NCBI GenBank assembly: GCA_963713695.1
Contig: CAVQMU010000009.1
Location: 372,001 to 436,000, forward strand
Source of the DNA: Rhodoblastus sp963713695
GTDB lineage: Bacteria > Pseudomonadota > Alphaproteobacteria > Rhizobiales > Beijerinckiaceae
Length of the DNA stretch: 64,000 nt
Reading direction: 5' to 3'
This document shows positions 47,130 to 56,499 of the stretch, one piece after another. The translations under genes were made by a program, and so were the position numbers. The notes under the pieces were generated by a model. The model saw only the letters and a list, made by a program, of their open reading frames with translations, did no database searches and was not told where the DNA came from. Position 1 is the stretch's first letter. Every line of letters starts with the position of its first letter.

Positions 47130-47468
47130 TCACGCCAGATCCAGGAAATGGCGTCCCTGGCGTTCCTCGACCTCGACAATCCAGAGATCGGAATCAAAAG
47201 AGATTTCGCGTGACAACTTCGCCTCGACCTTGCTGTTTTCGAGCCAGTCTTCGGCGTGGACGCGGGTGAAAAGCCGATCCATTCCCTCGCGCGCTTCGCT
47301 TTGAGGCGCGGGCGAATAGAGCGCCGAAAAACCATCCAGCCGATCGATCTTGATGAAGATCGCGCCGGCTTCGGGCGAGCCGCGGCGACGCAGGACCGCC
47401 ACGACGTTTTCGGACGAACAGCGGCGCAGATAGGCCGCGACCCAGATATCGGAACGGAGCCTGATCAC
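47130..47468 (-). CDS. DUF1491 family protein
   Basis: The 112-residue protein has the family pattern: RLRSDIWVAAYLRRC, then GSPEAGAIFIKIDRLDG and RVHAEDWLENSKVEAKL, and DSDLWIVEVEERQGRHFL at the end. No signal peptide or membrane segment. Function unknown. Its start overlaps the stop of the peptidoglycan-binding gene by four bases, and both follow a histidine kinase, a conserved rhizobial arrangement. Confidence 0.88.
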   Translation of the reverse strand: MIRLRSDIWVAAYLRRCSSENVVAVLRRRGSPEAGAIFIKIDRLDGFSALYSPAPQSEAREGMDRLFTRVHAEDWLENSKVEAKLSREISFDSDLWIVEVEERQGRHFLDLA

Positions 47469-48205
47469 TCGACCGCGACGCCGGAAAAGGCCGACAGCAT
47501 CATCCGGGTCTTCGGCGTCAACTCGCCGTTAGCCGGCAAGTGATTGTCGTGCTGGAAGATTTCCAGCGCCGAACGCGTCGTTGCGTCCAACCGGCCGTCG
47601 GGATTGACGACCATGCCGAGTTTCTGCAGGGCGCGCTGAGCCGCCATCACGGTCCGCGACGGCGCCGCAGGCGCGGCGGCGGTCGGGGCGCCGGAAATCA
47701 GCGCGCCAATGGCGTCGCGATTCTTTTTGGCGGGCGCGGGCGCCGGCGCTTCGGCGCGGACGATTGACGCAGGCGTCGCGGCAGGAGCAGCGACCGGCGG
47801 CGGCGACAGCGCGCTTGCCGGCGCGGGGCCGACAGGCGCCAGGGGCGACGGCGAAATCTTGTCCGACAGCAACGCCTCGATCGAGCCTGCGCGCGCCCCG
47901 GCCTGGGCCGCAGCCTTTGACTGTTCGGCCTTGGGCTGCTCCATCTGGAAGGTCGCGCCGAACAGCGGCGCCGGATGTCTTTGCCGCTGCAGGAACATCG
48001 CGTTGACGACGATCGCGCCGAGCAGCAGGCAAAGGGACGAGACGCCGACCGCAGGCGTGCGGTACCGCCAAAGCGCGGCGAGCCAGGCCGGCGCGTTCCG
48101 GGACGCTTTCTTGCCGGATTTTCCACGCTGCGAAGTCGGCCGCGCTGGGCGGCGCGGTTCTACAGCGACGAAGTCGAAATCAGAGGCGGCGGCGATTTCA
48201 CGCAA
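47465..48205 (-). CDS. Peptidoglycan-binding domain protein, membrane-anchored
   Basis: The 246-residue protein has a basic cytoplasmic N-terminus, a membrane helix (about residues 52-70), a long proline/alanine-rich linker (about 90-180), and a C-terminal PG_binding_1 domain (VMAAQRALQKLGMVVNPDGRLDATTRSALEIFQHDNHL). The domain would sit in the periplasm and contact the cell wall. The start overlaps the end of the histidine kinase gene by eight bases, so translation is probably coupled. It may link wall state to the kinase; this is inference from context. Confidence 0.88.
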   Translation of the reverse strand: MREIAAASDFDFVAVEPRRPARPTSQRGKSGKKASRNAPAWLAALWRYRTPAVGVSSLCLLLGAIVVNAMFLQRQRHPAPLFGATFQMEQPKAEQSKAAAQAGARAGSIEALLSDKISPSPLAPVGPAPASALSPPPVAAPAATPASIVRAEAPAPAPAKKNRDAIGALISGAPTAAAPAAPSRTVMAAQRALQKLGMVVNPDGRLDATTRSALEIFQHDNHLPANGELTPKTRMMLSAFSGVAVE

Positions 48206-50020
48206 TTTTCTTCACCTGGTCGTGAGGGTGGGCGAACTCGGACATTACGGCGGCTCGGCCGCGACGTTCGAGCGTTTCAATCTTTACCGCCTTGGAGGCG
48301 GATTTATGGATCCCACGGCAATCCATCGGCAGCCGCACGGTGACGCAGGCGCCTTCGCCTGGCGCGCTCTCGAAGACCATGGACCCGCCATGCAGGGCGA
48401 CGAGGCCGCGCACGATGGAAAGGCCGAGGCCCGCGCCTTCATAGGGCCGGTCATAGGTCGCCTTGGCCTGGAAGAACGGATCGCCAAGGCGCGAAAGATC
48501 CTTGGGCGTGACGCCGATGCCGGTGTCGGACACCGCAATTTCGACATGGGCGCCGTCGGCCCGGACCCTCACCGCGACGCTGCCGCCTTCGGGCGTGAAT
48601 TTCACGGCGTTGGAGATGATGTTGAGCAGGATCTGCTTGCAGGCGCGCTTGTCGGCAACGATCTCCTCGAGCTGCGGCGGGCAGACGCGGGTCAGTGAAA
48701 GCTTTTTCTCCTCCGCTTTCAGCTTCACCACGTCGCAGCAGAAATCGATCAGGCCGGGCAGGTTGAAATGCTCCGGCTCGATTTCGAAATTGCCGCTGTC
48801 GATTTTCGACATGTCGAGGATCGTATTGACGAGGCTCAGGAGGTGCTGGCCGGACTGATTGATGATATTGGCGTATTCGCGCATACGGCCCGGATCTTTC
48901 GGAGCCAGCTCCGGATTGCCGAGCATTTCGGAAAAGCCGATGATGGCGTTGAGCGGCGTGCGCAGCTCATGGCTGACATTGGCCAGGAAGCGGTCCTTCC
49001 AGAGATTGGCCTGTTCACTGCGCCTCGCGCGCGGCATTCGATCGCCTCGCGCGCCTCCTTCATCGGGGTCGCATCACGCAAGATCGCCATGATCATCCCT
49101 TTCACGGCCAGGGAGCGGTGCGCCCGCATCTCCACCCAAATGAAAAGCGGTTTTCCATCGTTGCGGCCCTCGTTCGCCTCCGCAACTGGCGCGGAGGCGG
49201 AATTCGGCGACAACAGCCTTGTCGACGCGCGCGGCGTCGGAAATCGCCTTCAAGAAGGCGGGGCGGTCGGACACAAGAATGCGTTCAAACAGGCCGCGCC
49301 CCAGAAGTTCGCCGGGGCCGCAACGGAAGGCGTGGGACGCATCCGTCAAGACATCGACGACCGCGCCGCTTGTATCGATCTGCATCACCATGTCGCCGAC
49401 GGTCTCGGTCAGCTCCTGGCAGGAGGCCATGCTCTGGCTGGCGCGGCGGTCGCGCATCTCGCCCATCCGCGCGCTCCACACCGACAGAAGCGCGCCATAA
49501 AGCATGGCGGCGGCGACAATCGACACGTCAACCGTGGAGCCGACCTCGACGCGCGAATGGAAAAGCCCGAGCTTGATCGCCGCGGCCATGGCGACCATGG
49601 CGAAAAGCGACAGTGCGGCGCCGCCGATGGCGAGGCCGGAAACCGCGCCCATCGCCGCCTCGAGCGGCGCCAGCAGGAAACAGGCGAAGGCGCCGGCCGT
49701 GATCGCGCCATTTGCGCAAGTCAAGGCCACGCCGAGCAGCACCATGGCGCCGACGCAAATCGCCTGCGCGATGATCAAATCGTCCGAAACCGGTGCAAGG
49801 CATAGACGCCGAGAAGCGGCGCGAGAAGAAAAGCGAAGGCGAAAGCGTCCCAGTTGCTCGGCGCGCCGCACACCAGCAGGAAGATTGGGGCGAGCGCCAT
49901 GAAGGGCAGCGTCAGGGCGAGACGAAGCGAGACAAAATTCACATGCCGCCAGCGCTCGACTTCGCCAAGCTGCGCCGTCGGGTCGACGAGTGCGGCGATA
50001 TGACTGTTGAGGCTCGACAT
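48198..50020 (-). pseudogene. PAS-containing sensor histidine kinase, three frameshifts
   Basis: The pieces join into one kinase of about 605 residues. The N-terminal part (ATG 50020, MSSLNSHIAAL) has two hydrophobic segments ending GVYALHRFR. From about 49785 the frame changes to DDLIIAQAICVGAMVLLGVA, with four more membrane segments and a PAS-like region (VGDMVMQIDTSGAVVDVLTDAS). Near 49190 it changes again to APVAEANEGRNDGKPLFIWVEM (end of PAS), and near 49040 to RRSEQANLWKDRFLANVSHELRTPLN, the HisKA box. The ATPase part (NIISNAVKFTPEGG, DTGIGV, GAGLGLSIV) is intact to the stop. Apart from the frame changes the sequence looks undecayed, which favours sequence error. It heads the operon with the peptidoglycan-binding and DUF1491 genes. 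Confidence 0.85.
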
Positions 50021-50080
50021 GGACCAACTCGAACGCTTGCGACGCGGCGAAGGCTGCGTCCGGCACGTTTCACTTTGCGC

Positions 50081-50112
50081 CCCGCCTGTTAAGTGAACGC
50101 TAAACAGGCGGG
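50081..50112. repeat. Hairpin upstream of the histidine kinase gene
   Basis: CCCGCCTGTT (50081-50090) and AACAGGCGGG (50103-50112) form a perfect 10-base stem, about 60 bases upstream of the kinase start. It may be an operator or a leader hairpin. It is not followed by T on either strand. Confidence 0.4.
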
Positions 50113-50288
50113 ATGCGACCGCCTTTCAAGCAAGGTCAATGTTGGAACATGGTTTCAGCTTCCTTGCCTTGACGCCCCGACAGGGTGAAGATCAGATGAA
50201 GATCGCGCCTGGCATTTGACCGATGATTTTGATTTAATCTCGACGTGTCGCTGCTAGCTTTCGTGAAATTGCCGCGAAAGGGCGACCG

Positions 50289-50678
50289 ATGTTTTTTCTG
50301 CTTCGCTGTCTGTTCTGGCTGGGTTTGGCCTTCAGCCACATCGCCGCCCTGGAAGGGACGAATGCGACTGCTCTTGCCGGCCAGGGCGCGCATGACATCG
50401 GTCAGGCGGCGACGGGTCTCGGACGCATGGCCATCGACGCGGCCAGCAAAAAATGCCGCGGCGAACCCGAAAAATGCCTCACGATCGCCACCCAGGCGGC
50501 AGCGCTCGGAAACGCCGCGGCGCTTGAAAATGCCCCGGCGCTTGGACGCGCCGCAGTGTTTGGCAATTCGCCCACGGCCACGAGAAAAGTCGCGGCCAAT
50601 GCTGATCGCGAGGCCTCGAGCCGCGACACGCTCAACACGGGCGATCGCATCCCCGCCTGGCGCCTGCGCACCGAATAA
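50289..50678 (+). CDS. Small DUF5330-type membrane-anchored protein
   Basis: The 129-residue protein starts MFFLLRCLFWLGLAFSHIAAL, a signal anchor with the MFFLLR opening seen in DUF5330 proteins (from memory). The middle has an alanine-rich near-repeat (ALGNAAALENAPALGRAAVFGN) and two cysteines (KCRGEPEKCL) that resemble the family. Function unknown. It converges on mucR with a hairpin terminator between them. Confidence 0.6.
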   Translation: MFFLLRCLFWLGLAFSHIAALEGTNATALAGQGAHDIGQAATGLGRMAIDAASKKCRGEPEKCLTIATQAAALGNAAALENAPALGRAAVFGNSPTATRKVAANADREASSRDTLNTGDRIPAWRLRTE

Positions 50679-50694
50679 TCAGAAGAGGTCGCAC

Positions 50695-50729
50695 AAAAAA
50701 CCCGGGCTCCGCGAAAGCGAAACCCGGGT
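50695..50729 (-). terminator. Rho-independent terminator after mucR
   Basis: On the minus strand ACCCGGG pairs with CCCGGGT around an inner CGC/GCG pairing and is followed by TTTTTT (complement of 50695-50700). It lies about 27 bases beyond the mucR stop and could also serve the convergent gene. Confidence 0.8.
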
Positions 50730-50755
50730 CAAGGACTTGAACCAGTTGCTGCAGA

Positions 50756-51172
50756 TTACTTGCGGGCGCGACGGCGCTGCTGGCCGAGGCCCATCTGCTT
50801 GGCGAGGTGCGAGCGCGCCTTGGCGTAATTCGGGGCAACCATCGGATAGTCAGCGCCGAGACCCCACTTTTCGCGATAGTCTTCCGGCGACATGTTATAT
50901 TGGGTGCGCAAATGGCGCTTCAAAGACTTGAACTGCTTTCCGTCCTCAAGGCAGATGATGAAATCGTTGGTAATCGACTTCTTGATCGGAACGGCCGGCT
51001 TCGGCGCTTCCGTAACGGCCGGCGCAGCGCCGGAGGTCACGCGGACGAGCGCGGTGTGAACGTCATTAATCAAGGAGGGAAGGTCGGAAGCCGGGACGGA
51101 ATTGTTGCTGACATAAGCCGAAACGATGTCGGCCGCCAATTCAATGTAATTTTGAGTGTTTGTATCGCTCAT
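50756..51172 (-). CDS. mucR: MucR/Ros family zinc-finger transcriptional regulator
   Basis: MucR is a global regulator in rhizobia and relatives that binds AT-rich DNA, forms oligomers and controls surface and cell-cycle genes. The 138-residue protein has an N-terminal oligomerisation region (IELAADIVSAYVSNNSV) and the zinc-finger domain ICLEDGKQFKSLKRHLRTQY, followed by MSPEDYREKWGLGADYPMVAP. These are family signatures. The C-terminus is arginine-rich (QQRRRARK). MucR is usually autoregulated; the 379 bases upstream are AT-rich, as its targets are. Confidence 0.95.
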   Translation of the reverse strand: MSDTNTQNYIELAADIVSAYVSNNSVPASDLPSLINDVHTALVRVTSGAAPAVTEAPKPAVPIKKSITNDFIICLEDGKQFKSLKRHLRTQYNMSPEDYREKWGLGADYPMVAPNYAKARSHLAKQMGLGQQRRRARK

Positions 51173-51551
51173 AGCTTAAGGACTTTCCTTCAGGCGGTTG
51201 AGTTTTTTCCATGATCGCCACGTACGTATGGCCAAACCGTCAATACGTGGAATGGAGCTTTTGTATATCGCCCATTGACTTCTTGATATGCCAACTGAAC
51301 GCGCTTTGCAATATCTCTCCAACGGTAAAGACGCATTTTCCTTTCAATTTTGTTTGTGCGCTGCACGTCAGGACAGCATTCGGCCGAAAGATTCAAATAA
51401 ATCCGCTTCTTTTGTGTCGCAAGCTGTGGCCAAAGACCGCTTCCATCACATTGGCGTGATCACTTGAATGAAAAAAATACACCATCGTCGTGGGTTGCGG
51501 GTAGAGGACGATGCGTCGCGCCATGCTATGAAAGCCAGTTCCAGCTTTCTG
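51173..51551. other. 379-base gene-free region upstream of mucR
   Basis: No convincing gene was found. The part near mucR (51173-51450) is AT-richer than average, which suits a MucR-regulated promoter. It contains scattered TACGTA/ACGTA words but no clear palindrome. The right part merges into the 5' end of the degraded oligopeptidase gene. Confidence 0.5.
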
Positions 51552-53669
51552 ATGGATTTCAATCGCCCCATGCCTCCCTTCGCAAAAGCCAAGAATTTCC
51601 AGCCGCCCGCAGCCGAGCGGCGTCCGGTGTGCACGAGATTGCACAACCTTGAGATTTAAGATGATTACGCTTGGTTACGCGCCGATGACTGGCGCGAAAC
51701 TATCCAGGACCCGGGCAAATTGTCGCAACCCATCCGCTCACTTCTGAACCGGGAAAACGCCTATACTGATTCGGTCCTCGCCGATCTCGAACCGCTCGCC
51801 GAATCAATTCTTGAGGAGCTGACCGGGCGTATTGACGAAACCGACTGCGATCCGCCGGCCCGCGACGGGGACTGGCTTTACTATCGCCGCTATCGGGAGG
51901 AAGGACAGCACGAACTGGTCTGCCGCCGTCCCGCGGATAGCGGCAACGAAGAAATCCTGCTCGACGGCGACGCCTGCGCCGAGGGCAAGCCCTTCTTCAG
52001 CCTGGATGAGGCGCTGCAATCGCCCGATCATCGCCTGCTCGCCTGGAGCCGCGACGAAAGGGGAAATGAACTGCACGCCATCTCCTGGCGCGACCTGTCC
52101 ACCGGCGAAGATGGCGCCGACATGGTCGAAGGCAGCGACGGGACTGTCGTCTGGACCCGCGATTCGCAAGGCTTTCTCTATACGCGGATGGACGAGGATT
52201 TCCGCACCGCCCAGGTCTTCCTGCACATGATTGGCGCCGACCCCGCCGATGACCGGCTCGTGTTCGAAGAAAAAGACCCGGCCTGGTTCGTCCATCTTCG
52301 CGCCTCCCGTTCCCGCAGGCACGCCATCGTCAACGTCAGCGACCACGATTGTTCCGAATGCTGGCTGGTCGACCTTGAAAACCCGGCAACGCCCGCGCGG
52401 TGCGTGCTGCCGCGAAGTCCGGGGCTGCGCTATGATATCGAGCCGGGAACGGACCGGCTCTACATGCGCACCAACGCCGACGACGCCTTTGACTACAAGA
52501 TCGTCAGCAGCGCGCTCGACACTTTCGAAACCGGCGATTGGCGCGAGGAGGCGCCGCATCGTCCGGGACAGATGATATTCAACGCTACAGTCTTCGCCGA
52601 TACCTGGTCTGGCTCGAACGCGAGGATTGCCGCCCTCGCCTGGTGGTTCGCCATCCCGACGGCGACGAATCCGTCATCGCTTTCGATTCGCCCTGCCATC
52701 ATCTCCGCATCGAGCGCAATTTCGATTTCGAGGCGCCGATCCTGCGCCTCACCTATTCCTCGCTGACCGAACCGGCGGAGACCTACGACATCGACCTCGC
52801 GACGCGAGCCCGGACCCTCGTCAAGCGACAGGCCATTCCTTCGGGCCATGATGCCGTCGGCCTATGCGTCGCGGCTCGATTTCGCCACTGCGCCCGACGG
52901 CGCGAAGGTGCCGCTGTCGCTTGTCTGGCGCAAGGACCGGCCGCTTGGTCCAGGACCGGTCCTGCTCTACGGCTATGGCGCCTATGGCGTCGCCCTGCCC
53001 GACAGTTTTGACGAAAACCGCTTCAGCCTGATCGACCGCGGCTTCGTCTACGCCATCGCCCATGTGCGGGGCGGGACAGAGAAGGGTTCGCGCTGGTACG
53101 AGGCGGGCAAGATGGAGCACAAGACCAACAGCTTCACCGACTTCATCGCCTGCGCCCGCCATCTCCTTGCGGAAAACCTGGCCGCGCCGAAAAAGATCGT
53201 CGCCGAGGGGGGCAGCGCCGGCGGCATGCTGATGGGCGCCGTCGCGAATATGGAGCCGGAGCTGTTTGGTGGAATTATCGCCGAAGTGCCGTTCGTCGAT
53301 GTCGTCAACACGATCTGCGACGCCTCGCTGCCGCTGACCCCGCCGGAATGGCGGGAATGGGGCAATCCAATCGAAGACGCCGAGGTTTTTCGCCGACTGC
53401 TGTCCTATTCGCCTTATGAGAACGTCAAGGCGCAGACCTATCCGCCGATGCTGATCGAGGCCGGCCTTACCGATCCGCGAGTCACCTATTGGGAGCCTGC
53501 AAAGTGGACGCAGCAATTGCGCGCGCGCATGACCGGGGGCGGCCCGATCCTGCTGAAAACCAATATGGAGGCGGGACATGGCGGCGCGTCCGGCCGCTAC
53601 GACGAGTTGGACGAGGTCGCCTTGCGGCAGGCCTTTGCGATCGAGGCGACCCGCGGAGGCGCTGCCTGA
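51552..53669 (+). pseudogene. ptrB: Oligopeptidase B (S9 family), in-frame stop and two frameshifts
   Basis: Oligopeptidase B cleaves after basic residues in peptides. The N-terminal end reads PPAAERRPVCTRLHNLEI, then TAA (51657-51659), then in the same frame DDYAWLRADDWRETIQDP, which is the family's DDYAWLR motif. The propeller part runs to about 52575, shifts frame to QRYSLRRYLVWLERED (one base missing), and shifts back near 52850 to SAYASRLDFATAPDGAKVPLSL. The catalytic domain is intact: GGSAGGM (Ser), LTDPRVTYWEP (Asp) and EAGHGG (His). With the lesions repaired the length, about 705, is normal. The in-frame stop is a substitution, unlike the single-base indels elsewhere, so this gene is the best candidate for a true pseudogene. 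Confidence 0.88.
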
Positions 53670-53711
53670 CGCCGTTTTTCGCAATGATGAGGCTCGCGAA
53701 AAAAGGCGATC

Positions 53712-54707
53712 CTATTCCTGTCCCTCGATGAAGCTCTTCAATTCCTCCATCGAGGCGAAGCGATAAACGCCATGTGCGGTTTCGGCGTCGATCGAACCGT
53801 CGGCATACATTGTGTAATGCGCGCCCTGCGCCTCATAGTGGCCGATGACTTCCGGCCGCGCCGCGCCTGAGCCGGCTTCCTCCGGAACCGGATTTTCAGA
53901 TTGAATATGCGCTTCTTCTTCCGAGTGCTCCTGCTGCGCGCGCAAAACCTCGGGCTCGTGCGGAGCCTTCTGTGCATGCGGGGCCTCGGCCTCCAATTCC
54001 CTTGCGCCGACTGCTGCTTCCGCCGGCGAATGCTCGTGAATTCCGGCGAGAGGTCCGGAGATGGTCCGATAGAGCCATTCGTCGCCGGCCGGCGCGACCT
54101 TGCTCTCGGCGGGCGGCTCGAACTCGACAGGCTCGTCTTCCCTGTCTTTCCGGATCGTCCAGGCCAGCGGTCGCTCCGTTTTGCTTTCGGAAACATCCTC
54201 AACCGCCTCGGGCGCCTCAGCTTCCGCTGCGACTGCTGATTTTCTGGCTTCGGCGGCGAGGGCCTGCTCAAGCTCCCACTGCGGCTCCCATTCGGGTTCC
54301 CAGTCGGGATCGGCGGATTTTGGCGGGACGGGTTGTTCCTGATGGGGTTCTTCCAGGACAGGTCGCGTCTGGACGGGTCTCGCCTGGACGTCCAGGTCCT
54401 CGTCCCGCGCGACGGGGGCGTGCGTTGGCATTGAGATTTCCGGCAGGCCGCCGGTTTTCGCCTTGGCGAGCAACAGCGTCGCCTTTGAGGCGGAAGAGGC
54501 GATCTCGGCCAATTGATGCAGGACCAGCCCCAGCGCCACGAGGAGGAGGCCGGTGCAGAAGCCTACGGTGCCAGCGATCAGCATCGACCAGCCGCGCTCG
54601 ACCTCGATGTAGCCATAACCATTCCAAGCGACCACCAGCCCGATGACGAACAGGAAGCCTCCGATGACGATGATGGTCCGATCCGCTCTCACGCCGCCGC
54701 CTTTCAC
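53712..54707 (-). CDS. Membrane protein with acidic linker and conserved C-terminal domain
   Basis: The 331-residue protein has two N-terminal membrane helices (about residues 10-30 and 40-62), a long acidic low-complexity region (about 95-275, with WEPEWEPQWELE and many Glu/Pro/Ala), and a compact C-terminal segment, VIGHYEAQGAHYTMYADGSIDAETAHGVYRFASMEELKSF. The last segment has the look of a conserved rhizobial domain (tyrosine-rich, ending in a helix). The start is a GTG. Function unknown; an envelope scaffold role is only a guess. Confidence 0.65.
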   Translation of the reverse strand: MKGGGVRADRTIIVIGGFLFVIGLVVAWNGYGYIEVERGWSMLIAGTVGFCTGLLLVALGLVLHQLAEIASSASKATLLLAKAKTGGLPEISMPTHAPVARDEDLDVQARPVQTRPVLEEPHQEQPVPPKSADPDWEPEWEPQWELEQALAAEARKSAVAAEAEAPEAVEDVSESKTERPLAWTIRKDREDEPVEFEPPAESKVAPAGDEWLYRTISGPLAGIHEHSPAEAAVGARELEAEAPHAQKAPHEPEVLRAQQEHSEEEAHIQSENPVPEEAGSGAARPEVIGHYEAQGAHYTMYADGSIDAETAHGVYRFASMEELKSFIEGQE

Positions 54708-54889
54708 GGGAAATTTATGCCAGCCGCGAGGCTGTTGAAATGCAACATAGTGCGCAAAAGGTTAAATTCGAATCTACATGCGGAGCCAAAACCCATTGGC
54801 TGCGTTCTTGCTTCCGAAAGGCGGGTTCCTTAACGTCCACGGCGCCGCTCACGTTTGTGCGGCAAAATTCCTCCCAAAGGAGACACTGC

Positions 54890-55489
54890 ATGACTTTTGT
54901 TCTTGATCCACTTCCCTACGCGTATGATTCGCTTCAGCCTTACATGTCGGCGGAAACCCTGGAGTTTCATCACGACAAGCACCATGCCGCCTACGTGACC
55001 AACGCCAACAACCTGATCAAGGGCACCGAGTGGGAAGGCAAGCCGATCGAGGAGGTCATCACCGGCTCGCACGGCAAGAACGCCCCGGTATTCAACAATG
55101 TCGCCCAGATTTGGAATCATGCGGAATTCTGGAAATATCTGAAGCCGAATGGCGGCGGCAAGGTCCCCGGCAAGGTCGAAAAGGCGCTGGTCGAGGGCAT
55201 CGGCTCAGTTGAAAAGGCGCTCGAGGACCTGTCGCAGGCGGGCCTGACGCAGTTCGGCTCCGGTTGGGCCTGGCTTTCGGTCAAGGACGGCAAGGTGTCC
55301 GTTTCGAAGACTCCGAACGCCGAGAACCCGCTGATCCACGGCGCGACGCCGATTCTGACCATCGATGTGTGGGAACACGCCTATTACATCGACTATCGCA
55401 ATCGCCGCCCTGATTTCATCAAGACGGTGATCGGCAATCTCGTGAACTGGGAATATGTCGAAGCCCAGCTTGAGAAGGCTTTGGGCTAA
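54890..55489 (+). CDS. sodB: Iron/manganese superoxide dismutase
   Basis: SodB converts superoxide to oxygen and hydrogen peroxide. The 199-residue protein has the four metal ligands His27 (FHHDKHH), His77 (WNHAEFW), Asp159 and His163 (DVWEHAYY), and GSGWAWLSV. The sequence fits the iron-type branch common in rhizobia. AAAGGAGA precedes the ATG at a good distance. A GC-rich hairpin follows the stop. Confidence 0.96.
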   Translation: MTFVLDPLPYAYDSLQPYMSAETLEFHHDKHHAAYVTNANNLIKGTEWEGKPIEEVITGSHGKNAPVFNNVAQIWNHAEFWKYLKPNGGGKVPGKVEKALVEGIGSVEKALEDLSQAGLTQFGSGWAWLSVKDGKVSVSKTPNAENPLIHGATPILTIDVWEHAYYIDYRNRRPDFIKTVIGNLVNWEYVEAQLEKALG

Positions 55490-55501
55490 GGCATTAAGAC
55501 C

Positions 55502-55530
55502 GGGCCGCCCGCTCGAATGAGCGGCGGCCC
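55502..55530 (+). terminator. sodB 3' hairpin
   Basis: GGGCCGC-CCGCTC pairs with GAGCGG-CGGCCC around GAAT with one bulged base, 13 bases after the sodB stop. No T run follows. Confidence 0.5.
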
Positions 55531-55713
55531 CAAGAGCGCCATGGCTGCGAATAACGAAAAACGCGACAGCGCCAGACAGCTGAATTCATGGCTTCAGCAA
55601 AGCAGCTTGACGCATTTGCACGCATGAGGAGAGCTTCGACCAAGGCGCAATCTATGCCTGTCGCAATTGCGAAACGAATTGACGTAACGGTAGTCTGGTA
55701 TCTTGACTGAGAT

Positions 55714-55729
55714 TTAAATTATAATTAAC
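55714..55729 (+). promoter_or_regulatory. CtrA-type box (TTAA-N7-TTAAC)
   Basis: TTAA at 55714-55717 and TTAAC at 55725-55729 are exactly seven bases apart, matching the alphaproteobacterial CtrA consensus; the second half extends to TTAACCAT. It lies about 90 bases upstream of the PEP-CTERM gene. The region is AT-rich, so chance matching is possible. Confidence 0.4.
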
Positions 55730-55818
55730 CATCTTATTAGGTTAACGAGCGCTTTCGACCTTTCCAGCGACATCAGCGCCCTTGGGTAACGATCAATCGA
55801 CGGGTCGATGGGGGGACT

Positions 55819-56499
55819 ATGAAGATAACGTCAGCATTCGCATGCGCGGCTTTCATTTGCGGGGTCGCAGCCAGTGCAACCGCGGCCAACTCCGCAGTTC
55901 TGTTTTCGGATGATTTTCAGACGAACCTGAACCAATGGGAAAGAGCGCAAGGAGGTAATTATACGGGCACAGCCGCGATTGTCGCCGTTCCAGGCGGCGG
56001 TAACGCCCTCACCTTCGGCAGCACCACGGGCTCGGGCGACATCCAGGCCATTCAAACATTCTCATCGTCGACGGGAACGTTCACTTTGACGTTCGACGTG
56101 ATTTGCAACGGTCATTCAAGTGGCTGTGGCGCGACTGTTGGCAATAACAATGGCTGGCTTGCTGATAGCCCTGGCGCCGGCGTCACATTTGCAGACACGT
56201 CGAAGAATTGGGAACAAGTCAGCTACACCTTCAAGGCGGGAAATAATTACCAGCTTGCGATCGAGGACTGGTGGAGCGCGTCGAGTTCCGGCGCCGATTC
56301 GTTCTACCTCAAGGACTTGACCCTGACCGACAATTCCGTCGGCACAGCTGTTAACACGCTCACGGTCACGCCTATTCCCACCGCGGTCCCAGAGCCCTCC
56401 ACCTGGACCTTGATGCTTGCCGGTTTTGCTGGCCTGGGCTTTGCAAGCTATCGCAGGGCGAAAAGCAAGGCATCGGCGTCCCTAGCGCCTGTTCGGTGA
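55819..56499 (+). CDS. PEP-CTERM sorting domain protein
   Basis: The 226-residue protein has a signal peptide (about 1-23), a Ser/Gly/Thr-rich jelly-roll-like extracellular part with NGHSSGCGA cysteines, and a C-terminal sorting signal: VPEPSTW (190-196), a hydrophobic helix LMLAGFAGLGFASY and basic YRRAKSK. PEP-CTERM proteins are cleaved by an exosortase and often attach to extracellular polysaccharide; no exosortase is in this window. The last five residues (LAPVR) and the stop codon come from the 106-bp dispersed repeat that begins at 56482, so the original tail was replaced by repeat insertion. Confidence 0.88.
   Translation: MKITSAFACAAFICGVAASATAANSAVLFSDDFQTNLNQWERAQGGNYTGTAAIVAVPGGGNALTFGSTTGSGDIQAIQTFSSSTGTFTLTFDVICNGHSSGCGATVGNNNGWLADSPGAGVTFADTSKNWEQVSYTFKAGNNYQLAIEDWWSASSSGADSFYLKDLTLTDNSVGTAVNTLTVTPIPTAVPEPSTWTLMLAGFAGLGFASYRRAKSKASASLAPVR

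Larger units (their letters stand above)
55490..55818. other. 329-base intergenic region between sodB and the PEP-CTERM gene
   Basis: It starts with a GC-rich hairpin (55502-55530). A possible 40-codon frame at 55588-55710 (MASAKQLDAF) has no clear ribosome site and I do not call it. The right half is AT-rich and carries a CtrA-type box at 55714-55729 and an inverted TTAACC/GGTTAA pair (55725-55745), so it is probably the promoter of the next gene. Confidence 0.5.

Noticed and set aside
55588..55710. 40-codon frame (MASAKQLDAF) upstream of the PEP-CTERM gene
   Set aside because: No ribosome site and no family; it overlaps the promoter area.
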